Positions 1 to 10,141 of a DNA stretch of 64,000 nt are shown in pieces (the stretch's first letter is position 1; the number at the start of each line of letters is the position of its first letter). Origin of the DNA: Vibrio sp. 99-70-13A1 (GTDB lineage Bacteria > Pseudomonadota > Gammaproteobacteria > Enterobacterales > Vibrionaceae); contig NZ_VTXD01000014.1 in the NCBI RefSeq assembly GCF_013114625.1, positions 1 to 64,000 of the forward strand, read 5' to 3'. The notes below the pieces were generated by a model, which made no database searches, had not been told where the DNA came from, and saw only the letters and a program-made list of their open reading frames with translations. Position numbers and translations under genes: made by a program.

Positions 1-7
1 AAACCGT

Positions 8-84
8 GCGCTCTTAGCTCAGCTGGATAGAGTACCTGGCTACGAACCAGGCGGTCGGAGGTTCGAATCCTCCAGAGCGCGCCA
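8..84 (+). tRNA. tRNA-Arg (anticodon ACG), copy 1
   Basis: A 77-nt cloverleaf can be folded by eye. The 7-bp acceptor stem pairs GCGCTCT with AGAGCGC, followed by discriminator G and an encoded CCA. The anticodon stem is CCTGG/CCAGG with loop CTACGAA, giving anticodon ACG at 42-44. The T arm carries the usual GGTTCGAATCC core. ACG is normally edited to ICG and reads CGU, CGC and CGA. It is the first visible member of a tandem array, which may continue upstream of the window. Confidence 0.97.
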
Positions 85-180
85 CTATTTAGGGTTTATT
101 TCTTATGAGAATGAAAATCCTTGTGTTGAATTGTTGTTTACAACGAACTGCTGTTTACAACAAAGTGATACTAAAATCGT

Positions 181-257
181 GCGTCCTTAGCTCAGCTGGA
201 TAGAGTACCTGGCTACGAACCAGGCGGTCGGAGGTTCGAATCCTCCAGGACGCGCCA
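181..257 (+). tRNA. tRNA-Arg (anticodon ACG), copy 2
   Basis: Same 77-nt tRNA as its neighbours, except that the acceptor stem reads GCGTCCT/AGGACGC. Two base pairs differ from copies 1 and 3 and both are changed on each side, so pairing is kept. CCA is encoded. It lies about 96 nt from each neighbouring copy, probably in one transcript. Confidence 0.97.
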
Positions 258-354
258 CTATTTAAGAGTTTCTTTCTTATTAGAATGAAAATCCTTGTAT
301 TGAATTGTTGTTTACAACGAACTGCTGTTTACAATGAAATGATACTAAAACCGT

Positions 355-431
355 GCGCTCTTAGCTCAGCTGGATAGAGTACCTGGCTACGAACCAGGCG
401 GTCGGAGGTTCGAATCCTCCAGAGCGCGCCA
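355..431 (+). tRNA. tRNA-Arg (anticodon ACG), copy 3
   Basis: Identical in its acceptor stem to copy 1, with anticodon ACG, the same D and T arms and an encoded CCA. It is the last tRNA of the array and is followed within 10 nt by a strong intrinsic terminator. Confidence 0.97.
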
Positions 432-440
432 CTATTATTA

Positions 441-468
441 AAAAAACCTCGATTATTCGAGGTTTTTT
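441..468 (+). terminator. Intrinsic terminator of the tRNA-Arg array
   Basis: Stem CCTCGA / TCGAGG with a 4-nt loop (TTAT), flanked by A6 and T6-7 tracts. The A/T tracts extend the stem, so it could also act on the minus strand. Confidence 0.9.
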
Positions 469-704
469 TATGCCTAAAATCAAATGTTATTAAAGTGTTA
501 AATTAATTTAATTAACTCATTGTATTAAAAGAATTTTTAGCACTTCTCATATCCTTTCTTGATCTTCATTAAATTTTCTTGGTTATTGCATATTTACTCA
601 CAGTTTAAACAACTGGAAATCACCTGTTTACTAGATTTATGTGACATCAGTGGCGAATAATTAACCTTATATGTGCGTTATCTATAAGAGAGCATTAAAC
701 AAAA

Positions 705-732
705 TTGACAAACTTTTACCAATCGAGATAAT
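705..732 (+). promoter_or_regulatory. Candidate sigma-70 promoter for oadGAB
   Basis: A perfect -35 hexamer TTGACA (705-710), a 16-bp spacer and a -10 hexamer GATAAT (727-732, 5 of 6 matches). Transcription would start near 739 and give a leader of about 60 nt before oadG. Identified by eye only. Confidence 0.6.
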
Positions 733-798
733 CCATGGGTCGGGATTAAATACGCTGAGTCCTGTACGTATGTCAGGATGACGAAGAAAGGAAGCAAC

Positions 799-1056
799 AT
801 GACAAATATTGGAAGCCTGCTAGGAGATGCAGCAACCCTAATGCTAACAGGGATGTCTGTAGTCTTTATATTCCTAACTATTCTAGTTTATCTCGTTCGG
901 TTGATGTCTAAACTGGTGCCAGAAGAAGTACCAGAGCCGATCGCAGCACCTAAAACAATTCAAAAAAAACAATCAAACCCTTCTGCTGTTAGTCCACAGG
1001 TTGTGGCAGCAATTTCGGCCGCGGTACGTCAATATCGTGTGTCTACTGCTAAGTAG
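799..1056 (+). CDS. oadG: Oxaloacetate decarboxylase, gamma subunit
   Basis: Small membrane subunit of the Na+-translocating oxaloacetate decarboxylase. It anchors OadA to OadB and helps assemble the complex. The 85-aa protein has one membrane segment (about residues 15-37) and then a Pro-rich cytoplasmic tail ending in the [16 protein letters not shown] element seen in this family. An in-frame ATG exists at 778, but the purine-rich AGGAAG lies just upstream of the ATG at 799 and family members begin MTNIG, so the later start is preferred. First gene of an operon with oadA and oadB; the oadA start follows after about 30 nt. Confidence 0.9.
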   Translation: MTNIGSLLGDAATLMLTGMSVVFIFLTILVYLVRLMSKLVPEEVPEPIAAPKTIQKKQSNPSAVSPQVVAAISAAVRQYRVSTAK

Positions 1057-1088
1057 CATTTAAAAGGATTAAAAAGGAGTTTATGAGC

Positions 1089-2873
1089 ATGTCTAAACCA
1101 CTAGCTATCACAGATGTGGTACTTCGTGATGCACACCAGTCACTATTCGCTACTCGTATGCGCATCGAAGATATGCTGCCAATTGCGGCAGAACTGGATA
1201 AAGTCGGTTACTGGTCTCTTGAAACTTGGGGCGGGGCGACATTTGATTCATGCATCCGTTTCTTAGGAGAAGATCCATGGGAGCGTTTGCGTGAGCTGAA
1301 AAAAGCAATGCCAAACACCCCAATGCAAATGCTACTTCGTGGTCAAAACCTTTTGGGTTACCGCCACTATGCAGATGATGTTGTAGAAAAATTTGTAGAA
1401 CGCGCACATAAAAATGGTATGGATGTTTTCCGTATTTTTGATGCGATGAATGACGTTCGTAACTTTGAGACGGCAGTGAAAGCCACTATTGATGTTGGCG
1501 GTCACGCTCAAGGTACACTCTCTTACACGACGAGCCCTGTACATAACTCAGATACATGGGTTGACCTTGCCAAGCGCCTAGAAGACTTAGGCTGCCATTC
1601 TTTGTGCATCAAAGATATGTCAGGTCTGTTAAAGCCTTATGAAGCGGAAGAGCTGATTACACGCATTAAAGCATCGTGTGATGTTCCTTTAGCGCTGCAT
1701 AGCCACGCGACAACGGGTCTATCGACAGCGACAGCGGTTAAAGCCGTCGAAGCTGGCATTGATATTCTCGATACTGCGATTTCTTCAATGAGCTGCACTT
1801 ACGGTCATACACCAACTGAAACGGTTGTTGCTATGCTCGAAGGCACAGAGCGCGATACGAACCTTAAACTTGATCAGATTGAACCAATTGCCGCTTATTT
1901 CCGCAACGTTCGTAAAAAGTATGCGAAGTGGGAAGGGCAGTTAAAAGGTGTAGATTCTCGTATCTTGATCGCTCAAGTCCCTGGCGGCATGTTAACGAAT
2001 ATGGAAGGTCAGCTTAAAGAGCAAGGTGCAGCCGATCGTATGGATGAGGTTCTAGAAGAGATCCCACGCGTACGTAAGGAGCTTGGCTACATTCCTCTAG
2101 TGACACCAACTTCTCAGATTGTTGGTACTCAAGCGGTTATCAACGTTCTAACGGGTGAGCGCTATAAGAGCATCACTAAAGAGACTGCGGGTCTGCTGAA
2201 AGGCGAATACGGTCAAGCTCCTGCTGAGGTTGATGCTGAACTGCAAGCGAAAGTGTTAGATGGTGCTGAGCCAATCACGTGTCGTCCTGCTGATTTACTT
2301 AAGTCTGAAATGGATACGTTGACGACTGACCTTTTAGAAAAAGCGAAATCAGATGGTATTTCACTCGCTGAAGATACCGTTGATGATGTGCTTACATACG
2401 CACTGTTCCCACAAGTCGGTCTTAAGTTCCTTAAGAATCGCCGTAACCCTGAAGCATTTGAACCTGCACCAACGTTAGAAACAGCGGCTCCAGTTGCGAC
2501 AGCTCCGGTACAGGCTTCTGGCGGCATTGAAAGCTACAGCGTGAAGGTTGACGGGCAGGTTTATGATGTTGAAGTTGGCCCTCAAGGTGAACTGACATCG
2601 GTATCTCCATCAGCGAAACCAGCACAAGTGGCTCAAGCAGCACCAGCTGCGGCTTCTGATGCAGAAGCCGTTCCAGCGCCGTTAGCGGGCAACATCTTTA
2701 AAGTTATCGTTCAGCCGGGTTCAGAAGTGGCTGAAGGCGATGTTCTGCTTATCTTGGAAGCGATGAAGATGGAAACGGAAGTTCGTGCTGCTCGTGGTGG
2801 TATCGTTCAAGAATTGAATGTAAAAGAAGGCGATGCAGTTACTGTAGGCGCTCCACTACTAAGCCTAGCGTAA
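1089..2873 (+). CDS. oadA: Oxaloacetate decarboxylase, alpha subunit (biotin-dependent)
   Basis: Carboxyltransferase subunit: moves CO2 from oxaloacetate to a protein-bound biotin and releases pyruvate. The N-terminal TIM-barrel domain starts with the metal-site motif [11 protein letters not shown], and a second metal motif [10 protein letters not shown] lies near residue 200. A Pro/Ala-rich linker follows at about 455-530. The C-terminal biotinyl domain holds EAMKMETEV, with the biotin-accepting lysine near residue 560. The length of 594 aa is normal. Two starts are possible, 1083 and 1089. AAGGAG at 1074-1079 is 3 nt from the first and 9 nt from the second, and relatives begin MSKPLAITD, so 1089 is chosen. 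Confidence 0.96.
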   Translation: MSKPLAITDVVLRDAHQSLFATRMRIEDMLPIAAELDKVGYWSLETWGGATFDSCIRFLGEDPWERLRELKKAMPNTPMQMLLRGQNLLGYRHYADDVVEKFVERAHKNGMDVFRIFDAMNDVRNFETAVKATIDVGGHAQGTLSYTTSPVHNSDTWVDLAKRLEDLGCHSLCIKDMSGLLKPYEAEELITRIKASCDVPLALHSHATTGLSTATAVKAVEAGIDILDTAISSMSCTYGHTPTETVVAMLEGTERDTNLKLDQIEPIAAYFRNVRKKYAKWEGQLKGVDSRILIAQVPGGMLTNMEGQLKEQGAADRMDEVLEEIPRVRKELGYIPLVTPTSQIVGTQAVINVLTGERYKSITKETAGLLKGEYGQAPAEVDAELQAKVLDGAEPITCRPADLLKSEMDTLTTDLLEKAKSDGISLAEDTVDDVLTYALFPQVGLKFLKNRRNPEAFEPAPTLETAAPVATAPVQASGGIESYSVKVDGQVYDVEVGPQGELTSVSPSAKPAQVAQAAPAAASDAEAVPAPLAGNIFKVIVQPGSEVAEGDVLLILEAMKMETEVRAARGGIVQELNVKEGDAVTVGAPLLSLA

Positions 2874-2882
2874 GGGAGCACC

Positions 2883-4013
2883 ATGGAAGGATTGATGACC
2901 TTATGGTCTGAAACAGGCATTGCTAACTTTGAGTTCGGTCAAATCTGTATGATGTTGGTCGGTTGCTCACTGCTGTTTTTGGCAATTCGAAAAGGATTTG
3001 AACCGTTACTTCTGCTACCTATTGGTTTTGGTGCTGTATTAGCAAACATTCCCAATGCTGGGTTTACGGATCCTGGCGGTTTGCTTTACTACGTTTATTA
3101 CATTGGTATTGAAACGGGTATTTTCCCGCTACTTATCTTTATGGGCGTAGGTGCAATGACTGATTTCGGTGCGCTGATTGCGAACCCGAAAACGTTATGG
3201 TTAGGGGCTGCTGCTCAATTTGGTATCTTTGCTACGTTATTTGGGGCAATTTTACTAAATTACGTTCCTGGTATGGAATTTAGCATGGCGGATGCTTCGT
3301 CCATTGCCATTATTGGTGGTGCTGATGGTCCTACGGCTATCTTCTTAGCAAGCAAACTATCACCTGATCTATTAGGCGCTATTGCTGTAGCTGCATACAG
3401 CTATATGGCGTTAGTTCCTATTATTCAGCCACCAATAATGAAAGCGTTAACATCTCCTGAAGAGCGCCAAATTAAGATGGCTCAACTTCGTCATGTAAGC
3501 AAGGCTGAAAAGATCCTTTTCCCACTTGCAGTGTTACTAATGACGATTTTGTTCTTACCTTCAGCAACCCCTCTCGTAGGTATGTTCTGCTTGGGTAACT
3601 TAATGCGTGAAGCGGGTGTGGTTGATCGCCTTTCAAAAACGGCTCAAAACGAACTGATTAACGTTGTGACTATTTTCCTTGGTCTAGGGGTAGGCTCTAA
3701 GCTTCAAGCGGATACATTCTTGAATTTAGAGACGCTGGGTATTTTAGGGTTAGGTGCAGTGGCATTCAGTATTGGTACGGCTGGTGGTGTATTAATGGCG
3801 AAGGTTCTGAACCGCTTCTCTAAAGAGGATATAAACCCACTTATTGGTGCTGCTGGTGTATCAGCAGTTCCGATGGCGGCTCGTGTGGTTAATAAAGTTG
3901 GGCTTGAGGCTAACCCTCAAAACTTCTTGTTAATGCACGCAATGGGACCAAACGTTGCGGGTGTACTGGGTAGTGCAGTTGCAGCTGGTATCTTGTTGGC
4001 GCTCGTTGGGTAA
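2883..4013 (+). CDS. oadB: Oxaloacetate decarboxylase, beta subunit (Na+ pump)
   Basis: Polytopic inner-membrane subunit that decarboxylates carboxybiotin and uses the energy to export Na+. The 376-aa protein is hydrophobic throughout and carries the signature [15 protein letters not shown] region, which in studied homologues holds the aspartate needed for Na+ transport, plus the C-terminal [19 protein letters not shown] stretch. A GGGAG ribosome site lies just before the ATG. Last gene of the oadGAB operon, followed by an intrinsic terminator. Confidence 0.96.
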   Translation: MEGLMTLWSETGIANFEFGQICMMLVGCSLLFLAIRKGFEPLLLLPIGFGAVLANIPNAGFTDPGGLLYYVYYIGIETGIFPLLIFMGVGAMTDFGALIANPKTLWLGAAAQFGIFATLFGAILLNYVPGMEFSMADASSIAIIGGADGPTAIFLASKLSPDLLGAIAVAAYSYMALVPIIQPPIMKALTSPEERQIKMAQLRHVSKAEKILFPLAVLLMTILFLPSATPLVGMFCLGNLMREAGVVDRLSKTAQNELINVVTIFLGLGVGSKLQADTFLNLETLGILGLGAVAFSIGTAGGVLMAKVLNRFSKEDINPLIGAAGVSAVPMAARVVNKVGLEANPQNFLLMHAMGPNVAGVLGSAVAAGILLALVG

Positions 4014-4075
4014 GTCAATTGACGGTTAATTTGAGATCCATCAGTTAACTTAGTCAAACAAAATGGTTTATAGTC

Positions 4076-4106
4076 AAAGGGATGCTTTCGCATCCCTTTC
4101 TTTTTA
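4076..4106 (+). terminator. Intrinsic terminator after oadB
   Basis: Ten-bp stem AAAGGGATGC / GCATCCCTTT with loop TTTC, followed by CTTTTT. It ends the oadGAB transcript. Confidence 0.9.
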
Positions 4107-4153
4107 ACTAGAGTTTTATTCGTTCAGGCTTTATCAATCAGGGAAATGTTGAA

Positions 4154-5107
4154 ATGGAAAATAAGCAAATTGCGATTACAGAGTTTGGTGGAGTTAATAC
4201 ATTAGCGATACAAACCAATTCAGTACCCACACCAAAATCAGGAGAAGTTGTCGTTAAAGTTGCATTTTCTGGGATCAACCCCATTGATGTTAAAACGAGA
4301 GCAGGTCTCGGTTGGGCAGCTGCTCAAAATAAAGACAACCTGCCTTGGGTGCCTGGGTATGATATTTCAGGACAAATATTCAGTTGTGGTGATGGCGTTA
4401 AACGTTTTTCTATCGGTGATAATGTTGCGGGCTTTATTGGCTTTCCATTAGTAGGTGGAGGGTATAGCCAATATGTATGTGTTTCTGAAAATGAGTTATG
4501 TGCAGTGCCTGATGCAGTGACATTAGAAGCGGCGGCGGCACTTCCTCTTGCTGGGCAAACGGCTGCTCAAGCCATTAATAAAGCACAAGTTAAAGAAGGC
4601 GATAGAGTTCTTATTCTAGCAGGAGCTGGTGGCGTGGGTCACTTAGCGGTGCAAATCGCGGTTGCAGCGAAAGCCGAAGTTTATACTACCTGTAGTGAAA
4701 GTAACTTGGATTATATGGCGACTCTTGGCGCTCATGCGATTAATTACCATTTTGCTCCTGCGTCTGAACGAGTGTCTGAAGTCGATGTGTTAATTGACTT
4801 GGTCGGTGGCGACACTGCTCTTGATGCTTTGAAATGTTTAAATGATGAAGCTCGCGTGGTGACGGTTCCAACACTCAGTGCAGAGCTTATTTGTGAGAAA
4901 TCCAAGTTACTAGGTTTTCAAGCTACTGGCATGCTTGTAGAGCCTTCCCCAGAGCAGCTTGAAACTATGCTTTACATGGTCAGTGTAGGAATTTTGAAAA
5001 CAGAAATTCAAACCACTTTCCCTATGAAAGAGGTTCAAGCTGCGCATTTACAAGTCGAAACTGGGCATACCAGAGGCAAGGTACTACTTAAAATGCAAGA
5101 AGGTTGA
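4154..5107 (+). CDS. NADP-dependent zinc-free quinone-type oxidoreductase (MDR superfamily)
   Basis: A 317-aa medium-chain dehydrogenase/reductase. The N-terminal GroES-like half includes FSGINPIDVKTRAG, and the Rossmann half has AGAGGVGHLAVQIA (about residues 156-169) for NAD(P)H binding. No structural or catalytic zinc cysteine cluster is visible, so it fits the zinc-independent quinone oxidoreductase group rather than alcohol dehydrogenases. The substrate cannot be told from sequence. The stop codon is 6 nt before the next gene, suggesting co-transcription with the YqaA-like gene. Confidence 0.85.
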   Translation: MENKQIAITEFGGVNTLAIQTNSVPTPKSGEVVVKVAFSGINPIDVKTRAGLGWAAAQNKDNLPWVPGYDISGQIFSCGDGVKRFSIGDNVAGFIGFPLVGGGYSQYVCVSENELCAVPDAVTLEAAAALPLAGQTAAQAINKAQVKEGDRVLILAGAGGVGHLAVQIAVAAKAEVYTTCSESNLDYMATLGAHAINYHFAPASERVSEVDVLIDLVGGDTALDALKCLNDEARVVTVPTLSAELICEKSKLLGFQATGMLVEPSPEQLETMLYMVSVGILKTEIQTTFPMKEVQAAHLQVETGHTRGKVLLKMQEG

Positions 5108-5113
5108 TATGCA

Positions 5114-5575
5114 GTGCTAGATTTTTTTAATACTCTATTTGAAAGTACTGCACTCTGGTTTTCTGATTCTGCACTGTGGGTTTTATTTTTTAGTGGTTTT
5201 TTGAGTGCCACTTTATTGCCTGGCGGCTCTGAAGTTGGGCTTATCGCGACTTTAAGTCTCAATCAATTTTCAACAGCCTTAATTATTGCTATTGCGACCT
5301 TGGGCAATACCTTGGGTGGTTTAACCAATTATTGGCTGGGTTTATGGCTGCCTAATCGAACTCAATCAGAGAAGCATGGTCATAAAGCTATGTCTTGGTT
5401 GAGTAAATACGGCTATTGGACGTTATTATTTAGTTGGTTGCCGATTATTGGCGACCCTTTATGCTTAGCTGCTGGCTGGTTAAGAATGAAATTTTTACCA
5501 AGTTTAGTGTTGATCGCTATAGGTAAAGGTTTGCGTTACAGCTTATTGGCGGCAATTTATTTTGGTTTTTTCTAA
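5114..5575 (+). CDS. yqaA: YqaA-family inner membrane protein
   Basis: A small integral membrane protein of 153 aa, in the DedA-like/SNARE-associated superfamily. It begins with a hydrophobic segment (ALWVLFFSGFLSATLLPGGSE), and further membrane segments carry the family's GNTLGGLTNYWLG motif and the later GDPLCLAAGWLRM motif. The start is GTG, preceded by AGAAGG. It is compact with its neighbours (6 nt after the oxidoreductase, 9 nt before the M16 protease). Its molecular role is not established; relatives are linked to membrane homeostasis and lipid flipping. Confidence 0.85.
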   Translation: MLDFFNTLFESTALWFSDSALWVLFFSGFLSATLLPGGSEVGLIATLSLNQFSTALIIAIATLGNTLGGLTNYWLGLWLPNRTQSEKHGHKAMSWLSKYGYWTLLFSWLPIIGDPLCLAAGWLRMKFLPSLVLIAIGKGLRYSLLAAIYFGFF

Positions 5576-5584
5576 GGAGAACCT

Positions 5585-8443
5585 ATGAAAAAGGTTTTAC
5601 TTGGTACATTTTCTCTTATTGCCGTTGCTGGCTGCTCTCACAATGTACCTGTGTCTATCCCTTTCTTTTCGTCTTTACCTGAAGGTGTAACCTTGGTTGA
5701 AGAAGTGGAAGCTTCATCAAATAAGGTTGTTATTCCCTATAATAAGTACCAGCTTGCAAATGGTCTTACCGTTATTTTATCTCCAGATGATTCCGATCCT
5801 TTAGTACATGTAGATGTCACTTACCACGTAGGCTCTGCCCGAGAAGATATTGGTAAGTCTGGCTTTGCCCATTTTTTTGAGCATATGATGTTTCAAGGAT
5901 CTGAAAATGTAGGTGACCAGCAGCACTTTAAAATTATCACTGAAGCGGGTGGCACTTTAAATGGTACAACGAACCGAGACCGTACCAACTATTTTGAAAC
6001 TGTCCCTGCGAATCAGTTAGAGAAAATGCTGTGGTTGGAATCAGATCGCATGGGCTTTTTGATTGATGCGGTTTCTCAGCGTAAATTTGAAGTTCAGAGA
6101 GATACAGTTAAAAACGAACGTGCTCAGAATTATGAAAATCGACCATATGGACTCATGTGGGAGCGAATGAGTGAAGCCCTTTACCCAGAAGGACATCCTT
6201 ACTCATGGCAACCTATTGGGTATGTTGAAGATCTAGATCGAGTTGATGTAAATGACCTGAAAGCATTCTTCTTACGCTGGTATGGTCCGAATAACGCAGT
6301 ATTAACCATTGGCGGCGATCTTGATGTAGATGACACCTTAGAGTGGGTGAATAAATACTTCGGTACCATTCCAAGAGGTCCAGCAGTTGAACAAGCAGAG
6401 AAGCAACCCGCTCAGTTAACCCAAGATAAATACATTACGCTGGAAGATAATATCCGTCAGCCGATGGTTCTGGTCGGTTGGCCGACGACATATCGTGGTG
6501 AAGACAACCAAGCATCATTAAATGCTCTGTCTAACGTGTTAGGGGGAGGAACGAATAGTTATCTTTACCAAAACTTAGTGAAAACACAAAAAGCAGTGAG
6601 CGCCGGTTCATTCCAAGATTGTGCCGAACTTGCCTGCACCATGTATGTTTATGCGATGGGAGATTCTGGAGATAAAGGTGACTTAACAGACCTTTATAAA
6701 GAGTTGATGCAAACATTGGGTAAATTTGAAAAAGAAGGAGTAACTCAAGAGCGGCTCGATCAAATTACAGGAATGGCAGAAGCTGATGCCGTTTTCGCAT
6801 TACAAAGTGTGAAAGGAAAAGTGTCACAGTTAGCTTCAAATGAAACTTTTTATGGGCAGCCTGATCGTATTGAAACTCAGTTAGAACAGATTCGCTCAGT
6901 TACACCTGAAAGTGTCGTGACGGCTTACGATTCGTTCATTAAAGATCAATCAAAGGTAACGCTGAGCGTAGTACCTAAAGGGAAGCTATCTCTAGCAGTA
7001 CAAGAAGCTACATTTGTTACACCTGATCGTACGTTACCAGAATACGCAAAAACATCAGAAGAACAGCTTGATGTTAGAAAAGCGGTCGATGATTTTGACA
7101 GAAGTGTGATACCTGAAGTGACCTTTGGTATAAAAGCAAATATGCCAGAGTTATATCGTGTTCATTATGATAATGGCGCAGAGCTAATTGGTTCTGAAAC
7201 GAGTGAAACTCCAACGGTACAGCTACAAATTCAAATGCCGGCTGGCGAGCGCTATGTTAAAAAAGGGCAAGAAGGATTAGCTAGCTTAACATCATCAATG
7301 TTGGAGGAAGGGTCAACGACTCGAACGGTGGAAGAGCTTCAAGCAGCATTGGATATGCTAGGCAGTAATGTCAGTATTAGCGCTGGCAGCTACACTACAT
7401 CGATTTCAGTATCGAGCTTAGAAAAGCACCTTTCTCAAACCCTTGATATCGCAGAAGAAATCTTATTTACACCTAAATTCTCACCTGAAGACTTTGCTAG
7501 AGTTAAGAATCAAATGCTAGAAGGCATTGTTTATCAGCACCAACAACCAAGTTGGATGGCATCTCAGGCAACCCGTGAAGTGGTATTTGGCGATAGTATT
7601 TTCGGTCGTGTAAGCGACGGTACAAAGCAATCTATAGAAAAGTTAACGCTTGAAGATGTAAAACGCTTCTACAAAGAACATTACACACCTGAGGGGGCGC
7701 ATATTATTGTCGTCGGTGACATTTCAAAGAGAGCAATTAAAAAGCAATTATCCTTCTTTGAAAATTGGAAAGGTGAAGCGGCTCCTATTGTTCGCCCTGA
7801 AACCGTTCGCACGCTTGATAAGCAAAGTTTGTACTTAGTGGATAAGCCTGGAGCGCCACAAAGTATCGTGCGTTTAGTGCGTCGAGGGTTGCCTTTTGAT
7901 GCTACCGGAGAACTTTATCAAAGCCAATTAGCGAACTTTAATTTAGCAGGCAACTTCAATAGTCGTATCAATCAGAATTTGCGAGAAGATAAAGGCTATA
8001 CCTATGGTGCACGAGGCTATTTTGCTAGTAGCCGTGAAGATGGTGCTGTTGTATTTACCGCTCAAGTGAGAGCGAATGCTACAGTGCCAGCCATCGAAGA
8101 GTTTATTTCTGAGTTGAGTGAGTTTAGCCAAAATGGTCTAACAGATGATGAATTGGCATTCATGCGCTTAGCTGTGGGGCAAAAAGATGCGCTTAAGTAT
8201 GAAACACCAAGTCAAAAAGCTGGATTGCTAAGCAATATTGCAACTTTAGGGTTGGATGATGACTACCTAAAGCAGAGAAATGATATTGTAGAATACATAG
8301 ATAAAGAGACGCTTGATGCGCTTGCTCTTAAATGGTTTAACCCACAGGACTATCAAATAATTGTTGTTGGGGACGCTAATTCGCTTCGCCCACAACTAGA
8401 AAAACTAGATATTCCAATAGAAGAGCTTGAAATCATCCGTTAG
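5585..8443 (+). CDS. M16 family zinc metalloprotease lipoprotein
   Basis: Insulinase/pitrilysin-type peptidase of 952 aa made of two M16 units. A lipoprotein signal ends in the lipobox VAGC, with Cys17 as the lipidated residue. The inverted zinc motif HFFEH is at residues 96-100 and the distal ligand is in VKNER (Glu178). The second half, from about residue 510, lacks HxxEH, as usual for the inactive C-terminal partner that completes the chamber. AAGGAG precedes the ATG. It probably degrades peptides in the periplasm from a membrane anchor; the substrate is unknown. Confidence 0.9.
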   Translation: MKKVLLGTFSLIAVAGCSHNVPVSIPFFSSLPEGVTLVEEVEASSNKVVIPYNKYQLANGLTVILSPDDSDPLVHVDVTYHVGSAREDIGKSGFAHFFEHMMFQGSENVGDQQHFKIITEAGGTLNGTTNRDRTNYFETVPANQLEKMLWLESDRMGFLIDAVSQRKFEVQRDTVKNERAQNYENRPYGLMWERMSEALYPEGHPYSWQPIGYVEDLDRVDVNDLKAFFLRWYGPNNAVLTIGGDLDVDDTLEWVNKYFGTIPRGPAVEQAEKQPAQLTQDKYITLEDNIRQPMVLVGWPTTYRGEDNQASLNALSNVLGGGTNSYLYQNLVKTQKAVSAGSFQDCAELACTMYVYAMGDSGDKGDLTDLYKELMQTLGKFEKEGVTQERLDQITGMAEADAVFALQSVKGKVSQLASNETFYGQPDRIETQLEQIRSVTPESVVTAYDSFIKDQSKVTLSVVPKGKLSLAVQEATFVTPDRTLPEYAKTSEEQLDVRKAVDDFDRSVIPEVTFGIKANMPELYRVHYDNGAELIGSETSETPTVQLQIQMPAGERYVKKGQEGLASLTSSMLEEGSTTRTVEELQAALDMLGSNVSISAGSYTTSISVSSLEKHLSQTLDIAEEILFTPKFSPEDFARVKNQMLEGIVYQHQQPSWMASQATREVVFGDSIFGRVSDGTKQSIEKLTLEDVKRFYKEHYTPEGAHIIVVGDISKRAIKKQLSFFENWKGEAAPIVRPETVRTLDKQSLYLVDKPGAPQSIVRLVRRGLPFDATGELYQSQLANFNLAGNFNSRINQNLREDKGYTYGARGYFASSREDGAVVFTAQVRANATVPAIEEFISELSEFSQNGLTDDELAFMRLAVGQKDALKYETPSQKAGLLSNIATLGLDDDYLKQRNDIVEYIDKETLDALALKWFNPQDYQIIVVGDANSLRPQLEKLDIPIEELEIIR

Positions 8444-8532
8444 AGTACACATTAAAGGGGGAGAAAGGCGAATAGTCGCCTTCTTCCAGAACCTAATTTA
8501 TGATGAGTTCTAATCAGAACGATATAAGATAA

Positions 8533-10113
8533 GTGAACGACATTTTGACTGATTTTGCTGCGCGACTAAAGCAAGTTGCATCTAACCCTAAGACCTTCTC
8601 TGAATTTGGTCGAGGTGTTGAAAGGGAAACATTACGCTACAAGGAAGATGGTCGTCTAGCCTTAGGTCTGCACCCAAAATCTTTAGGCTCGGCATTGACG
8701 AATGAATGGGTAACGACAGATTTCTCTGAGTCATTACTAGAGTTCATTACTCCGGTTTCGAATGAAGTCCCAACACTTCTAAACCAATTAGCGGATATTC
8801 ACCACTTCACTCAAACAAAGCTTGAAGGTGAAAAGCTATGGCCGCTTTCTATGCCTTGCTATGTTGGCAGTGAAGATGATATTCAGTTGGCGCAATATGG
8901 TTCATCTAATAACGGTCAAATGAAAACATTATACCGTGAAGGTTTGAAGCGACGTTACGGCAGCTTAATGCAGATTATCTCAGGCGTGCATTTCAATTTC
9001 TCTTTCCCAGAAAGCTTTTGGGATACTTTATTAGGTGAGCAACCTGAAGACGAAAGAAAAGATGCGAAGTCGAAAGCTTACTTTGGGCTTATTCGTAATT
9101 ACTATCGTTTCGGTTGGTTAATTCCATACTTCTTTGGTGCATCACCAGCGCTATGCTCATCTTTTATCAAAGGGCGCGAGACGAATCTACCGTTTGAGAA
9201 AATTGGTGAAACGCTTTATTTACCTAAAGCAACGGCTTTACGTTTAAGTGACCTTGGCTATACCAATAGCGCGCAAAGTGTATTGAAAATTGGATTCAAC
9301 AGTCTTGACCAATATTTAGACGGCTTAAATCAAGCGATTCGTACGCCGTCAGAAGAGTTTGCGGAAATTGGCGTGAAAGTTGATGGTCAATATCGTCAGC
9401 TAAACAGTAATGTACTGCAGATCGAAAATGAACTTTATGCCCCTATCCGCCCTAAGCGAGTCGCTAAAAATGGTGAGAAACCATCAGAAGCACTGGCGCG
9501 TGGTGGTGTTGAGTATATTGAAGTGCGCTCACTCGATGTTAACCCGTTTAGCTCGATTGGTATTACAGAGCAACAAGTGCGCTTCCTCGATTTGTTCCTA
9601 ACGTGGAGCGCGTTGTCTGACTCAGCTGAAATGGATAACTGCGAATTAGAATGCTGGCGCGACAACTGGAATAAAGTCATCCTAGAAGGTCGTCAGCCTG
9701 GTTTAGAGTTACAAATCGGTTGTAAGGGTGAAAGACTCTCTCTTCAAGATTGGGCTAAACGAGTATTCAAAGATTTACGAGCGATTGCTGAAGTGATGGA
9801 TGCAGAACAAGGTGACCATGCGTATCAAGAGACATGTGATACGTTAGAGCAATGGATTGATAATCCTGAGCTCACCATCTCTGGTCAACTTCTTGCAGAA
9901 ACGAAGAAGTTAGGCGGTTTAGGTAAAGTTGGCTGTAGCTATGGAAAAGCTTATGCACAGCAACACAAAGACCACCAATATAAAGTTTATTCGGCAAGTT
10001 TGATGGAGGCTGAAGTTGAACGCTCACTGGCGGCACAAAATCAAGCTGAGTCTGCCGATACTCAAGACTTTGATAGCTTTTTGAGTGATTATTTCTCGTA
10101 CTTAAAAGCTTAA
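8533..10113 (+). CDS. gshA: Glutamate-cysteine ligase
   Basis: First step of glutathione synthesis: ATP-dependent joining of glutamate and cysteine. The 526-aa protein contains the proteobacterial GshA signatures [11 protein letters not shown] near the N terminus, [19 protein letters not shown], and [12 protein letters not shown] in the middle. The start is not certain. GTG at 8533 is used here, but a TTG at 8545 would give an N terminus ([10 protein letters not shown]) closer to those I recall from vibrio homologues. No strong ribosome site precedes either. It lies upstream of the lipoprotein gene and luxS, an order kept in vibrios. Confidence 0.95.
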   Translation: MNDILTDFAARLKQVASNPKTFSEFGRGVERETLRYKEDGRLALGLHPKSLGSALTNEWVTTDFSESLLEFITPVSNEVPTLLNQLADIHHFTQTKLEGEKLWPLSMPCYVGSEDDIQLAQYGSSNNGQMKTLYREGLKRRYGSLMQIISGVHFNFSFPESFWDTLLGEQPEDERKDAKSKAYFGLIRNYYRFGWLIPYFFGASPALCSSFIKGRETNLPFEKIGETLYLPKATALRLSDLGYTNSAQSVLKIGFNSLDQYLDGLNQAIRTPSEEFAEIGVKVDGQYRQLNSNVLQIENELYAPIRPKRVAKNGEKPSEALARGGVEYIEVRSLDVNPFSSIGITEQQVRFLDLFLTWSALSDSAEMDNCELECWRDNWNKVILEGRQPGLELQIGCKGERLSLQDWAKRVFKDLRAIAEVMDAEQGDHAYQETCDTLEQWIDNPELTISGQLLAETKKLGGLGKVGCSYGKAYAQQHKDHQYKVYSASLMEAEVERSLAAQNQAESADTQDFDSFLSDYFSYLKA

Positions 10114-10141
10114 ATTTAGCGAGACTAGACGTTTGAATACA

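Larger units (their letters stand above)
8..431 (+). repeat. Tandem tRNA-Arg repeat units, about 174-bp period
   Basis: The tRNA starts are spaced 173 and 174 bp apart. The two spacers (85-180 and 258-354) are themselves near copies: both carry the segments GAATGAAAATCCTTGT and TTGAATTGTTGTTTACAACG. The unit duplicated is therefore tRNA plus spacer. Confidence 0.9.
432..798. other. Intergenic region between the tRNA array and oadG
   Basis: About 370 bp, AT-rich, with no plausible gene. It holds the tRNA terminator, a sigma-70 promoter candidate (705-732) and a small leader hairpin (TCCTG at 760-764 with CAGGA at 774-778, loop containing TACGTA) just before oadG. Nothing else is recognisable. 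Confidence 0.7.

Noticed and set aside
760..778. Hairpin in the oadG leader as a riboswitch
   Set aside because: Five-bp stem only, no known riboswitch features; noted in the intergenic entry.
8463..8481. Hairpin GGCGA-ATAG-TCGCC after the M16 protease gene as a terminator
   Set aside because: Short stem and no T-run follows; too weak to call.
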